From Streptomyces tauricus (GTDB lineage: Bacteria > Actinomycetota > Actinomycetes > Streptomycetales > Streptomycetaceae), in the NCBI RefSeq assembly GCF_014650955.1, contig NZ_BMVY01000001.1:248001-312000 (forward strand): a stretch of DNA of 64,000 bases, read 5' to 3'. The notes beneath the pieces are model-generated. The model did no database searches. It saw nothing but the letters and a program-made list of their open reading frames with translations, and was not told where the DNA came from. Made by a program: the position numbers and the translations under genes. Below are positions 27,736 through 35,835 of the stretch, one piece after another. Numbering within the stretch: position 1 is the stretch's first letter; every line of letters begins with the position of its first letter.

Positions 27736-28105
27736 GAGGGGGCTCCTGGGAGGTGGCGGACGAGGGCGCGGAGCCGGGGCCGGGGCTGTCGGCCTCGGAG
27801 GGCGCCGGACGGCGGCGGGAGGGCCGGTTGCGGACCGCGGTGACGATCCGCTCGCCCGCGACGATGCCCGCGAGCCCGGTCAGACCGAGCAGCGGAGGCG
27901 CGGGGGAGGGGACGGACAGGGCCCAGTAGACGGCGCCCATGAGGGCCCCGGCGACGAGGGCGAGGGCGGCGTGCCGCGTGAACTGTCCGGCTCGGACGAT
28001 TCTCGGGCCGGACCCCGGGCCGGATCTCGGGCCGGTACTCGGGCCTGTCGTCGCAGCTGTCGCAGCCGTCGCAGTCGTCTCCGGGACGGACTCCGGGGCG
28101 TTCAC
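27722..28105 (-). CDS. XapX/DUF1427 membrane protein with long tails
   Basis: A 127-residue protein. An N-terminal Thr/Pro/Gly-rich stretch of about 38 residues, partly repeat-encoded, precedes one XapX domain: ALVAGALMGAVYWAL, then VPSPAPPLLGLTGLAGIVAGE. The hallmark is the SPAPP turn between two membrane helices. A charged Arg/Pro/Ser tail follows. The start is GTG 28105, overlapping the stop of the smaller XapX gene by 4 nt. XapX proteins are of unknown function and often sit in aromatic-compound operons; two in tandem may form a hetero-oligomeric membrane unit. Confidence 0.75.
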   Translation of the reverse strand: MNAPESVPETTATAATAATTGPSTGPRSGPGSGPRIVRAGQFTRHAALALVAGALMGAVYWALSVPSPAPPLLGLTGLAGIVAGERIVTAVRNRPSRRRPAPSEADSPGPGSAPSSATSQEPPHDRP

Positions 28106-28257
28106 AGCGCCGCCAGGAGGGCCTGGCCGAGCAGCATGCCCAGCAGGCCGAACAGTGCGATCGGGGGCGGCGCGGGGGACCTGACCCACATGACCGCGTA
28201 GAGAGCGCCGACGAGCAGCCCGGCCGCGAGCGCCTTGAGGTAGGGCATGCCGCTCAT
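28102..28257 (-). CDS. Small XapX/DUF1427 membrane protein (51 aa)
   Basis: A 51-residue protein made almost only of the XapX domain: a first hydrophobic helix KALAAGLLVGALYAVMWV, the signature turn RSPAPPPIALFGLLGMLLG, and a second helix. ATG 28257 overlaps the queD stop by 4 nt (ATGA), and its own stop overlaps the next GTG (GTGA). This double coupling shows it is translated as part of the queD operon. Its size makes it easy to miss in automatic annotation. The function is unknown; a role in moving or tolerating hydrophobic phenolics would fit the context. Confidence 0.85.
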   Translation of the reverse strand: MSGMPYLKALAAGLLVGALYAVMWVRSPAPPPIALFGLLGMLLGQALLAAL

Positions 28258-28814
28258 CCCTGGGTGCGCCACTGGTGGTCGGGCAGGAAGCGCACGTCGT
28301 ACTGCTGGGGGACGGAGCCGAACTTGTGCCCCTCGGGCACGAAGGGCCGCTGCGGCAGACCGAGTTCCTCCGTGGGCGTGCCCAGGTTCTCGAAGAACCG
28401 CTCGAAGGTGCCGCCGGGGCCGGCCGCCACTCCGACGATGCGGCTGTGGTGCCGCTCGACGCGGTAGGCGTGCGGGCAGTTCTTGGGTACGAAGCCGAAG
28501 TCGCCGGAGGTCAGCAGCTTCTCGTACTGCTCGCCCGCGGTGTCCTCGACGAACAGACGTACCGCGCCGTCGGTGATGTAGAAGACCTCGTAGGTGTCCG
28601 GGTGCGAGTGGGCCGGGATGATGTCGCCCTTGGGGCCCTCGGCGGTGAAGAAGTTGAACGTGTTCTCGGTCTGCTCACCGCCCGCGTAGATGGTGAACAG
28701 GTCGCCGAACAGGTGGGCGCGGTCACCCATGCCCTTCTCGATGAAGTACGGCTTGCCCGGATCCGAGGGGATGCGTGAGACGGAGCGGTGGCGGGTGGCG
28801 AATTCAGCGGTCAT
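28254..28814 (-). CDS. queD: Monocupin quercetin 2,3-dioxygenase
   Basis: A 186-residue single-cupin protein. The first cupin motif, GDIIPAHSHPDTYEVFYITDG (about 63-83), supplies two metal histidines (H-S-H) and the glutamate. The second, NCPHAYRVERHHSRIVG, supplies the last histidine. Length and sequence fit Streptomyces quercetinase QueD, which opens the flavonol C ring with O2, releases CO and yields a depside. It is the first gene of an operon with two XapX genes, a decarboxylase-like amidohydrolase and probably an esterase. A 33-bp palindrome just upstream and the divergent MarR gene indicate flavonoid-responsive repression. A related pirin- or dTDP-sugar-type cupin activity cannot be excluded by eye. 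Confidence 0.82.
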   Translation of the reverse strand: MTAEFATRHRSVSRIPSDPGKPYFIEKGMGDRAHLFGDLFTIYAGGEQTENTFNFFTAEGPKGDIIPAHSHPDTYEVFYITDGAVRLFVEDTAGEQYEKLLTSGDFGFVPKNCPHAYRVERHHSRIVGVAAGPGGTFERFFENLGTPTEELGLPQRPFVPEGHKFGSVPQQYDVRFLPDHQWRTQG

Positions 28815-28850
28815 GTTCTCTCCCGGGGTGGCTCACGGAGGACGTGGACG

Positions 28851-28883
28851 AATCCCTATGTCAGGTAGCCTGACATAGGGATT
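28851..28883. promoter_or_regulatory. 33-bp perfect palindrome, MarR operator of queD operon
   Basis: AATCCCTATGTCAGG (28851-28865) and its exact reverse complement (28869-28883) flank the trinucleotide TAG. The site lies midway between the divergent queD and marR starts (36 and 61 nt away) and covers -10-like sequences for both directions, for example TAGCCT at 28866-28871 rightward. Confidence 0.85.
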
Positions 28884-28944
28884 GGCTGCGTGGCAATCCC
28901 CCGACCTAAGCTCGGATCCCCTGTGCGTCTTTCTTGAGGAACCC

Positions 28945-29409
28945 ATGAAGTCCGTTGGCACTCCCCTCCCGCAGCTGCTCCTCGACGCCCGCCGCTGGTT
29001 CGACGAGGCGCTGGTGGCGACGCTGGAGCAGGCGGGGATGGCGCCCATCTCCCCGACACAGGCACAGCTGTTCGCGGCGCTGGACGAGAAGGGCACCACG
29101 GTCTCCGAGCTGGCCCGGCGCATGGGGGTCACCCGGCAGACCGCGCATCAGGCCGTGCACAGCCTCATCGGCATGGGACTGCTCGAACAGGTCCCTGATC
29201 CCTCGTCCGCGCGTCGGCGGCTGATCCGCCGCACCGGCGAGGGCGCGGCGGCGCACCTCGAAGCCATCTCCGTCCTGGCGGCACTCGAGGACGAACTCGC
29301 GCTGCGCATCGGCCGGGGTTCCGTGGACTCCCTGCGCGCCGCGCTGGAGGCACCGCGGGGCGACCCGCCCACGCTGCGGATCAAGTCGGCGGGCGTACCG
29401 GGTTCGTAG
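28945..29409 (+). CDS. MarR-family regulator of the quercetinase operon
   Basis: A 154-residue regulator. A winged helix-turn-helix lies at about 34-95: ISPTQAQLFAALDEKGTTVSELARRMGVTRQTAHQAVHSLIGMGLLEQV, then the wing DPSSARRRLIRR. ATG 28945 was chosen because GAGGA lies 6 nt upstream and the extra upstream residues are uncharacteristic. It diverges from queD across the 33-bp palindrome, so it likely binds there and is released by quercetin or a breakdown product, in analogy to flavonoid-sensing regulators such as QdoR and LmrA, which belong to another family (TetR). Confidence 0.88.
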   Translation: MKSVGTPLPQLLLDARRWFDEALVATLEQAGMAPISPTQAQLFAALDEKGTTVSELARRMGVTRQTAHQAVHSLIGMGLLEQVPDPSSARRRLIRRTGEGAAAHLEAISVLAALEDELALRIGRGSVDSLRAALEAPRGDPPTLRIKSAGVPGS

Positions 29410-29541
29410 GACACGACTCGGTAGTCAGGGACCTGGACGGGGGTCCCGCGGGGCTGCCGACTCGGTCGTGGCCCTGTCGGCAGCGCAGGACGAGCCGGCC
29501 CGGCGCCTGCAAGGCCGCACCCCGTTCGGTCGGTCAGTCGG

Positions 29542-30579
29542 TCAGTCGGAGCGCAGATTCTCCAGTGTCGACCGGGTGTCGGCCTTCACCCACCGCGAGA
29601 CCTCGCCTATCTCGGGCGGTGACGTCGTCTCGTAGGAGGTCGTGTAGACGTTCCAGCTCATCTGGTACGTCATCCAGCCGTCGCGCACCGCCAGAATCAC
29701 CGCCCGGCTGCCGCCGACCCCCGAACCGGACGTGGTGTCCTCGGTCACCAGATAGGCCTCGTCACCGAAACCGGACACCTTCGCCACCTCGTAGTCGTCG
29801 TAACGCTGGGCGTACTCGGACCACAGCGCGGTGAACTCGGCGGAGGGGTCGGTCTCCTTGTGGAGATCCATCTGTACGGAGAGGTAGGCGTCCGAGTAGG
29901 AGGAGGCCGAGGACTTCTTCAGCGAGATGCTGCAGTAGCTCTGGTCGATGGCCTTGTGCTTGAGCGCGTTGTGCGTGGGGGCGTCGTCCTCCTCGGTGTA
30001 CTCGGTTCTGAGCGAGTCGTAGTCGACCGAGGAGCAGAGATTGGCCCTGGCCCGGTAGCCCGCCAGATCCGGATCGCCGTCGAGCGGACCGAGGAGGAAG
30101 AGCCCGCCGGCCCACAGGGTCGAGGCGACGACCGCGCCCACCGCCGCCCACAGCACCGCGCGCCCCGCGGTGCCCTTGCCGCCGGGCGGCGGGGGAGACC
30201 CCGGCGGCTGCCCGTACGGGTACGGGTGGGCCGGCGGATAGGCGGGAGGGGGCCCGTACCCGTAGCTGCCCGTCGGCTGTGTGCTCTGGTACGGGAGCAT
30301 CGGGGGCTCGGGTCTGGGCGGCGAGGGTGGCGAGGACGGCGGATGTTGCGCCTGTGACTGGTGTGCCGGTGCCGGTGCCGGTGCCGGTGCCGGTGCCGAT
30401 GCCGGTGTCTGCGTCTGCGCCTGTGCGTCCGTCTGCGACTGGGGCGCGGGTGAGAGCTGGTCCGCCGGCGGGGCGGTGGAGCCGGGGGCGGTGGGTGAGC
30501 CGGTCGTAGCCGTGGAGTCGGGTGCGGGTGACGCCTGCGGTTCGGGCTGTGCCGGGATGTCTTCGGGCCGGTTGTGCAT
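29542..30579 (-). CDS. Pro-rich single-pass membrane protein, function unknown
   Basis: A 345-residue protein. About 145 N-terminal cytoplasmic residues are Pro/Gln/Ala/Thr-rich, including a (Ala-Pro)n run encoded by GGTGCC hexamers and a Tyr/Pro/Gly stretch (SYGYGPPPAYPPAHPYPYG). One membrane segment follows (AVLWAAVGAVVASTLWAGGLFLLG), then an extracellular domain of about 170 residues. Two cysteines in the extracellular part (NLCSSVDYDSL and QSYCSISL) could form a disulfide. ATG 30579 is favoured by a perfectly spaced AAGGAG. The layout resembles many Streptomyces proteins of unknown role (DUF3558/septum-type lipoprotein mimics). Confidence 0.75.
   Translation of the reverse strand: MHNRPEDIPAQPEPQASPAPDSTATTGSPTAPGSTAPPADQLSPAPQSQTDAQAQTQTPASAPAPAPAPAPAHQSQAQHPPSSPPSPPRPEPPMLPYQSTQPTGSYGYGPPPAYPPAHPYPYGQPPGSPPPPGGKGTAGRAVLWAAVGAVVASTLWAGGLFLLGPLDGDPDLAGYRARANLCSSVDYDSLRTEYTEEDDAPTHNALKHKAIDQSYCSISLKKSSASSYSDAYLSVQMDLHKETDPSAEFTALWSEYAQRYDDYEVAKVSGFGDEAYLVTEDTTSGSGVGGSRAVILAVRDGWMTYQMSWNVYTTSYETTSPPEIGEVSRWVKADTRSTLENLRSD
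30364..30410. repeat. GGTGCC hexamer repeat encoding Ala-Pro run
   Basis: Five or six copies of GCCGGT/GGTGCC with one variant encode the alternating Ala-Pro run of the Pro-rich membrane protein on the minus strand. Confidence 0.8.
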
Positions 30580-30743
30580 CCTGTGCTCCTTCTCCGAAGG
30601 GCAGTTCTGCAGAAGCGACCTTCCCGCATCGGCCATCGCGTAGTCGTGGACCGGCTCGCACGGAACCCGGCGCGGGGGCCCGGCCGCACGGCCCCCGCCG
30701 CTCACCCGTCCATCCATCCGTCCGTCGATCCATCCGTGGGACA

Positions 30744-30789
30744 TGACCGCCTCATGTCCGTCCTGAGGGGCGCGGACATGAGGCGGTCA
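30744..30789. terminator. Perfect 17-bp hairpin downstream of lipoprotein gene
   Basis: TGACCGCCTCATGTCCG (30744-30760) pairs perfectly with 30773-30789 around a 12-nt loop. It lies about 70 nt past the lipoprotein stop and 165 nt before the next gene's start on the same strand, and probably ends that transcript. Confidence 0.75.
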
Positions 30790-30860
30790 CCCGGTCACCC
30801 GCTCCCCGGTGACCCGCTCGGCCGAACGGACGGACAGCCGAACGATCGGCCGGACGGGTC

Positions 30861-31487
30861 CTAGCCGATGTCGAGGTCGAGGTTCGTCACGTACCAGGAG
30901 TCCTCGATCCTGCTGGACTGGATCTTGATGTTCAGCTGGTCCGCCGTCACTCCGGTGGAGTGGGACAGCACGATCTTGTCGAGGGTCTGCCCGTCGACGC
31001 TGATCTTGTCGGCCGGGAACTCGACGGTGTCGCCGGTGGCCGGAACCTCGGCGACCTCCACCTTCGGGTCCGCGGGGGGCGGCTCGGGGGTGAACGACTC
31101 ACCGAGCTGTTCGACGGTCGCGTCGATCTGCTTCCGGTCGGTTGCGCCGTCGCCGCAGGTCTCCTCACTGCCGACCTTGGCGGGCGTCGAACCGTCGGCC
31201 GGTTCCGCCATCACCAGGCAGGCCTCCTTGGGCTGCTGCTTGATGACCGCGGCGACCCATGCGGCGACAGCTCCCTCGGCCGTGGACTGGTCGGCGGCCG
31301 AAGCCGGCGACGATGCCGAGGCGTCCGAGTCCGGCTTCTTCTCGGCTGCGGGCGAGCCGCTCGCGGACGACTTCTTGTCCGAGCCGGAGTCGGAGTCGCT
31401 CGAACAGCCCCCGAGAGCCACGACCGCCGCCAGCGCGGCTCCCGTGATCGAGCTGATCCGTCTCGCCCTCTGATCCACTAACACCAC
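30861..31487 (-). CDS. Secreted lipoprotein, function unknown
   Basis: A lipoprotein of about 208 residues. A basic N-terminus (DQRARR) is followed by a hydrophobic core and lipobox VALGGC, then a Ser/Asp/Lys-rich linker and a domain of about 140 residues (AVAAWVAAVIKQQPKEACLVM, later a cysteine in EETCGDG). GTG 31487 is chosen because AGGAAAGG lies 8 nt upstream; ATG 31511 and GTG 31478 are alternatives. With this start codon the third codon is TTA, so translation may depend on the bldA tRNA. No homolog of known function is recognised. Confidence 0.75.
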   Translation of the reverse strand: MVLVDQRARRISSITGAALAAVVALGGCSSDSDSGSDKKSSASGSPAAEKKPDSDASASSPASAADQSTAEGAVAAWVAAVIKQQPKEACLVMAEPADGSTPAKVGSEETCGDGATDRKQIDATVEQLGESFTPEPPPADPKVEVAEVPATGDTVEFPADKISVDGQTLDKIVLSHSTGVTADQLNIKIQSSRIEDSWYVTNLDLDIG

Positions 31488-31629
31488 TTCAACTGCCTTT
31501 CCTGTGAACATGCATGTGCCTCAGCGGCCCCACGAGTCATCTCTCGTCGCAGTTCCGCGTCAAGCATCAAGACGGCGCGCGGAGCCGAGCGGTTCTCTTG
31601 TGAACCGCTCGGTATCGGCGGGGTGCCGG

Positions 31630-34035
31630 TCAGGCGAACTGCCACAGGTGGTCGTCGGTGCCGTTGTCCTCGAATTGGACGACATGGGCACTGTTCCGGG
31701 TGGACATGCCGTCCACTCCCAGGACCTTGCCGCTGTGTTTGTTGCGGATCAGGAACCAGCCGCTCCCCGCGTCGACGAAGGCCCACAGGTGGTCGTCGGT
31801 GCCGTTGTCCTCGTACTGGACGACGTGCGCGCTGTTCTGCGTGGACATGAGGTCGACGCCCAGGACCTTCCCGCTGTGGCCGTTGCGGATCAGGGACCAC
31901 CCCTCGCCCCGGTCCAGGACCTGCCAGGCATGGTCCCCGGTCCCCGAGTTGTCGAACTGCACCACGTGGGCGCTGTTCCCGGTGGACATGCCGTCCACGG
32001 CGAGCACCTTCCCGCTGTGCTTGTTGCGGATCCGTCGGTACGGGGCCTCGGGCTGCCAGGGCGTGCCGTCGGGGGAGGCGGTCGGAAAGGACGCGATACG
32101 GAGCCGGGCCGCGCCCATGGGGATCAGCGTGACCCGCTCCACCGCACCCGCGGACCGGGCCGGGCTCTGCTGAAGTGGAGCCACCACGTGCTCGTCGTCG
32201 GCGATCCACTCCGGGACACGGCGTGCCTCCGCGGTGATCGACACGGGAACGGCCGACTGGGTGAACGGATTCGCGGCGACCGGCCCCGAAGCGCGGTGCA
32301 CCGTCAGAGCCCCGCCGGGCACCAGGCCGTAGTTCCAGGGGCTCGTGGCATGGACCTCGTACTCGGGGAAGGTCGCGTCGCCGCCGTAGCGGACGTATCG
32401 CTCGCCGATGCGCAGCGCGTAGGCGAGCGGGCCGTGGGTGACGCCGACCGAGTCCCGGTTTCCGGACCAGGTGCGCACGGTCGTGCGCTGCGGCAGACGC
32501 AGGGAGACGCGGTCGCCGTCGGCCCAGGTGCGTTCCACCCGTACGAAAGCCGGTCCGCCGCGCGCCGGCACGCTCTTCCCGTTGACCTGGAGCCGGGGCG
32601 CCGCGCACCAGCCGGGTATCCGCAGCAGCAGCGGGAAGCGCACGGAACGCGGTGTCGTGACGACGAAGTCGACCGTCTCACCGAACGGGTAGTCGGTGGT
32701 CTCGGTGACGGTGACGTTCGTGCCCCCGGGCACCCGTGTCGTGACCTGGCAGGCCGCGTACATCGCCGCGGCGAGACCGCCGTCCGGGGTGCCGAGCCAG
32801 AGTTCCTCGGCGAAGTAGGGCCATCCCATGCCGTAGTTGTGCGGACAGCAGCGGTACTGGTCGATGCCGGGCTGGAAGGACTGCATGGCGAAGCCGTTCT
32901 GGAACTGCCCCTGCGTCTTGCGGGTGTTGTCCAGGTCGACACTGTTGGCGCTGGTCACGTAGTGCACGGCTCTGCCGTCGGGGTCCAGGGACGCGGGCAG
33001 CATGTTGAAGGCCAGCTCCTCGCACCGGTCGGCCCACAGCGGGTCTCCGGTGACGCGCGTGAGCAGTTCGTGGCTGGCCATGAACTCGACGACGCCGCAG
33101 GTCTCGAAGCCCTGCCGGGGATCGCCGAAACCGGGCCGGATGTTCTCGTCACCCGCGAAGCCACCACCGGCGAACTGGCCGTACGCGGCCAGCAGTTCCG
33201 TGTACGTGCGATAGCTGGCGCGGGTGTGCTCCGCCGAGCCGGAGCGCTGCGCGTACTGGGCCGGTTCGCGGAAACCCTGCGCGATGTTGACGTTGTGGGC
33301 GTTCGGCAGCGCACCGGTCCAGTCGGCGCCCCACATGTGCATCTTGTCGACCAGGTCGAGGAGGAAGGGCTCGGGCGTCCGCCGGTACAGCCACAGGGCG
33401 ATGTCCATGCAGTCACCCCACCGCTGCGACACCCAGCTGGTGTCGAAGGCGCCCTTGCCCTGCGTGTTCATGTACCGCAGGAACCGGGTGAGGAAGGGGA
33501 CGACACGGGTGTCACCGGTGAACTCCTCGAAGCTGCGCAGCGCCTGGAGGAGGGGGAGGAAGGGCCAGAAGTCGGGGCCGCCGTTGAGCGCGGTGCGCAG
33601 TGCGCGCGGTCCGAAGAAGCCGTCGCTCTGCTGGGTGGCGAGAATCGCGTCGATCCAGCGCCGCGACCGGTCCAGCGCGGCGGCGTCGCGGGTGGCGACG
33701 GCCAGCGGCACATAACCGCGCAGCCAGTACGGCAGCTCCTCCCAGGCGTTGTTCTCCGGGTGGACCCAGCCGCTCGTGGCGAAGTCCAGGAAGTGGGACT
33801 TCTCGGTGAGACGGCCGCACAGTCCGTCCAGTTGGAGCCGCAGCTGACCGGCGAGCCAGCCGCGCGGGACGATGCTGCCCGGTCGCAGCCGGAGGAAGGC
33901 GTCGGCGGCCACATCGGTCGCCCCGGCAGCGGACACCCGGGGTGCGGCGGCGACGGCTGCGGTGTTCATCAGGGGGGCGCCCGCACCGAGCGCGAGGCAG
34001 CCGGTGCGCAGCAGATGGCGTCTGTTGATCGGCAT
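31630..34035 (-). CDS. GH127-family beta-L-arabinofuranosidase with ricin-type lectin, Tat-secreted
   Basis: An 801-residue precursor. The twin-arginine signal MPINRRHLLRTGCLALGAGA points to Tat export. The GH127 (DUF1680) barrel spans about 45-560. It carries the metal/nucleophile signature of this family: ETCGVVEFM (about 309-317) and the paired cysteines in YRCCPHNYGMGWPYF (about 393-394), equivalent to the Cys-Glu cluster of the Bifidobacterium enzyme HypBA1. The last 130 residues are a ricin-type beta-trefoil with three copies of IRNKHSGKVLGVDGMST / HVVQFEDNGTDDHLW. The expected role is release of beta-L-arabinofuranose from plant glycoproteins or pectin side chains outside the cell. An operator-like block upstream is shared with the GH2 gene at 45436. 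Confidence 0.88.
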   Translation of the reverse strand: MPINRRHLLRTGCLALGAGAPLMNTAAVAAAPRVSAAGATDVAADAFLRLRPGSIVPRGWLAGQLRLQLDGLCGRLTEKSHFLDFATSGWVHPENNAWEELPYWLRGYVPLAVATRDAAALDRSRRWIDAILATQQSDGFFGPRALRTALNGGPDFWPFLPLLQALRSFEEFTGDTRVVPFLTRFLRYMNTQGKGAFDTSWVSQRWGDCMDIALWLYRRTPEPFLLDLVDKMHMWGADWTGALPNAHNVNIAQGFREPAQYAQRSGSAEHTRASYRTYTELLAAYGQFAGGGFAGDENIRPGFGDPRQGFETCGVVEFMASHELLTRVTGDPLWADRCEELAFNMLPASLDPDGRAVHYVTSANSVDLDNTRKTQGQFQNGFAMQSFQPGIDQYRCCPHNYGMGWPYFAEELWLGTPDGGLAAAMYAACQVTTRVPGGTNVTVTETTDYPFGETVDFVVTTPRSVRFPLLLRIPGWCAAPRLQVNGKSVPARGGPAFVRVERTWADGDRVSLRLPQRTTVRTWSGNRDSVGVTHGPLAYALRIGERYVRYGGDATFPEYEVHATSPWNYGLVPGGALTVHRASGPVAANPFTQSAVPVSITAEARRVPEWIADDEHVVAPLQQSPARSAGAVERVTLIPMGAARLRIASFPTASPDGTPWQPEAPYRRIRNKHSGKVLAVDGMSTGNSAHVVQFDNSGTGDHAWQVLDRGEGWSLIRNGHSGKVLGVDLMSTQNSAHVVQYEDNGTDDHLWAFVDAGSGWFLIRNKHSGKVLGVDGMSTRNSAHVVQFEDNGTDDHLWQFA

Positions 34036-34125
34036 GTCACTGCTTCCTGTTGGGGGAGAGGAAGTGGTCACCGACGGCTGCCGTGCAGGACGGTCGGCCG
34101 TCGGCCGTGAGCGGCGGAACAGAGG

Positions 34126-34197
34126 CTGTACAACGTTGGAAACTTGGTGTGCGGCATCACAGCACGGCGTACGGCGGCTGTCCAGAGAAATGACAAG
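34126..34197 (-). promoter_or_regulatory. Promoter/operator block of GH127 gene (shared with GH2 gene)
   Basis: The plus strand has CTGTACAACGTTGGAAA (34126-34142), ACAGCACG (34159-34166) and ATGACAAG (34190-34197). The same three blocks precede the GH2 gene with spacings 16 versus 17 and 31 versus 31 from start to start of the last two. The first block centres on CAACGTTG and looks like a LacI-family operator; TTGTCA on the minus strand could be a -35 element. Confidence 0.75.
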
Positions 34198-34334
34198 GAC
34201 ATGCCTGTCCCGTTGTGCCTGCGGGGCCGGGCGTGGCGGCGTATGGTTGACCCGCCTGTTCTGACGTGTGGACCTTCGGCCTCGGCGGCGAGCCGACCTC
34301 CTGCCGCCGGCCACCGCCATCACCGGGAGAGCCC

Positions 34335-34781
34335 ATGGGTACCCAGTTCGAGGCCACTGTCGACATCGACCGCCCGATCGACGAGGTCTTCGCCTTCCTC
34401 GCCGACGGCACGAACGATCCGAAGTTCAGCCCCCGCGTGCAGAAGATCGAGAAGACGCCGGAAGGGCCGACGGCCGTCGGCACGATCTTTCGCAGCACGG
34501 TGAAGGACGCCGGCATGAAGACGGGCCGGGAGTTCGAGATCACCGAACTCGTCTCCCCGAGCAGGATCCGCTGGAGCGAGCGGTCACGGAACCTGGTCAC
34601 CGCGGCCGACGGCGGTTACGACCTGGAGCCGACGCCGAGCGGCGGTACCCGCGTCCGTATCTTCAACGTGCTGGAGGGCCACGGCATCGGCAAGGTGCTG
34701 CTGCCTCTCGCGGGCGGCGCGGCACGCAAGGACGCCCCTGCTTTCGGCCAGCGGATCAAACGGGCCGTGGAGTCCTCCTGA
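34335..34781 (+). CDS. SRPBCC (START/Bet v1-like) family protein
   Basis: A 148-residue single SRPBCC domain. It opens with FEATVDIDRPIDEVFAFLADGTNDPKFSP, the usual first strand and helices, continues with GREFEITELVSPSRIRW and ends with a long C-terminal helix. These proteins bind hydrophobic ligands in a deep pocket or act as polyketide cyclases/aromatases. With no polyketide genes nearby a lipid- or metabolite-binding role is more likely. The start at ATG 34335 was chosen because it begins the domain directly. Confidence 0.85.
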   Translation: MGTQFEATVDIDRPIDEVFAFLADGTNDPKFSPRVQKIEKTPEGPTAVGTIFRSTVKDAGMKTGREFEITELVSPSRIRWSERSRNLVTAADGGYDLEPTPSGGTRVRIFNVLEGHGIGKVLLPLAGGAARKDAPAFGQRIKRAVESS

Positions 34782-34840
34782 GACCTGAGCCCTGTAGTCG
34801 GGGGCCTGGGCCTGGGGCCTGAGGTCGAACGGCCGCCCGT

Positions 34841-35395
34841 TCAGCAGGGCTGTCTGCCCAGCGTGCGCGCCAGTTCCGTCGTGGCGTGCGCGATCTCCGT
34901 GTCGTCCTCCGACACCAGCGCGTCGAGCGCGTCCCGGTGGGCATGGACGGCTTCGCGCGCCGCGCGCTCCCACGCGGCAGGGTTCTCGCGGTGGTTGAGC
35001 AGCTTCGGATAGGCGTCCGCGATGCTCTCCCACTGCCGGGTGTCGGCGATGTTCTTGAGCAACTGCAGGATCCGTGCCCGGCAGGTCACCTGGGGCAGCT
35101 GTGCGAGCTCCCAGAGGAAGGGGACCGTGGCGGCGGTCGCCTGCTCCACGACGAAGCCGTACTGGCAGACGCGTTCCCGCAGGTCCTTGAGTGCTGTCGC
35201 CGCGGTCTTTTCGTCACCCCAGGCGACACTGCTCAGGAGCAGGGGAATGGCGGTCGCGCGGCCCGTGGAGTCCCGCAGCTGGTCCCAGGGGACATGGCCC
35301 ATGGCCGTCAGCGGTGTCGTGGACGACTTTCCCGTCCGGGCCAGTTCGTGCCCTCGCTGCCCGGTCCTCGGCTGCTGCGGCGGAACGCTACTCAT
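34841..35395 (-). CDS. Hypothetical HEAT-like helical protein
   Basis: A 184-residue protein without recognised family. After a polar N-terminus it is all helical with repeats reminiscent of HEAT units: AIPLLLSSVAWGDEKTAATALKDL, ATAATVPFLWELAQLPQVTCRARILQLLKNIAD, and a final helix pair. Similar short HEAT-like proteins occur in Streptomyces and some act as immunity or adaptor proteins, but no toxin-like gene lies beside it. ATG 35395 is the most downstream start that keeps the whole helical part. Confidence 0.65.
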   Translation of the reverse strand: MSSVPPQQPRTGQRGHELARTGKSSTTPLTAMGHVPWDQLRDSTGRATAIPLLLSSVAWGDEKTAATALKDLRERVCQYGFVVEQATAATVPFLWELAQLPQVTCRARILQLLKNIADTRQWESIADAYPKLLNHRENPAAWERAAREAVHAHRDALDALVSEDDTEIAHATTELARTLGRQPC

Positions 35396-35835
35396 GGCGT
35401 AAGGCCTTTCCGGCGTGTCGTATCGGTGGGATGGCCAGGGCGGCGGGTCCGTCCGGAGCCGGGGCCCGCGGGGGTGTACCGCGCCCCGGGCGTCGACGGA
35501 TGTCCGCGATTCCCGGTACGGCGGCTCCGTCGGCCGTCGGAAGTGGTCGCGCCGGACGTCCGGTGAACCTGCCCCAGCCACCTGCCGGCGACGCGGTCGG
35601 CCGCGGCGACGGAGGCGCTGGACGCGCAGGTGACAACACGTCATCTCCCTGATGTGACGTCAGGACGCGATGTCCTGGCTGGGGTTGTCGGCGCTGCAGT
35701 TATTATCCACACTGAACACGGCCGTGTGCAATTGCACGCGAAATTGCGTGAACTTTGGCCGAAGACGTTAGGTCGAGGGCCGCCGGCTCGGCGCGATGCG
35801 GTGCGGGGCGGGAACGGGAACAGCAAGGAGATGCG
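35396..35835. promoter_or_regulatory. 440-bp intergenic region with two overlapping palindromes
   Basis: No gene is supported here. The right half is less GC-rich than its surroundings. Two perfect 12-bp palindromes overlap by two bases: ACACGGCCGTGT (35716-35727) and GTGCAATTGCAC (35726-35737). A degenerate echo, GCGAAATTGCGTG, follows at about 35738. These lie about 100 nt before the DUF397 gene and are good candidates for the binding site of the adjacent XRE regulator. Confidence 0.6.

Noticed and set aside
31504..34110. 868-codon plus-strand frame opposite the GH127 gene
   Set aside because: Shadow frame; the minus strand has the Tat signal, GH127 motifs and lectin repeats.
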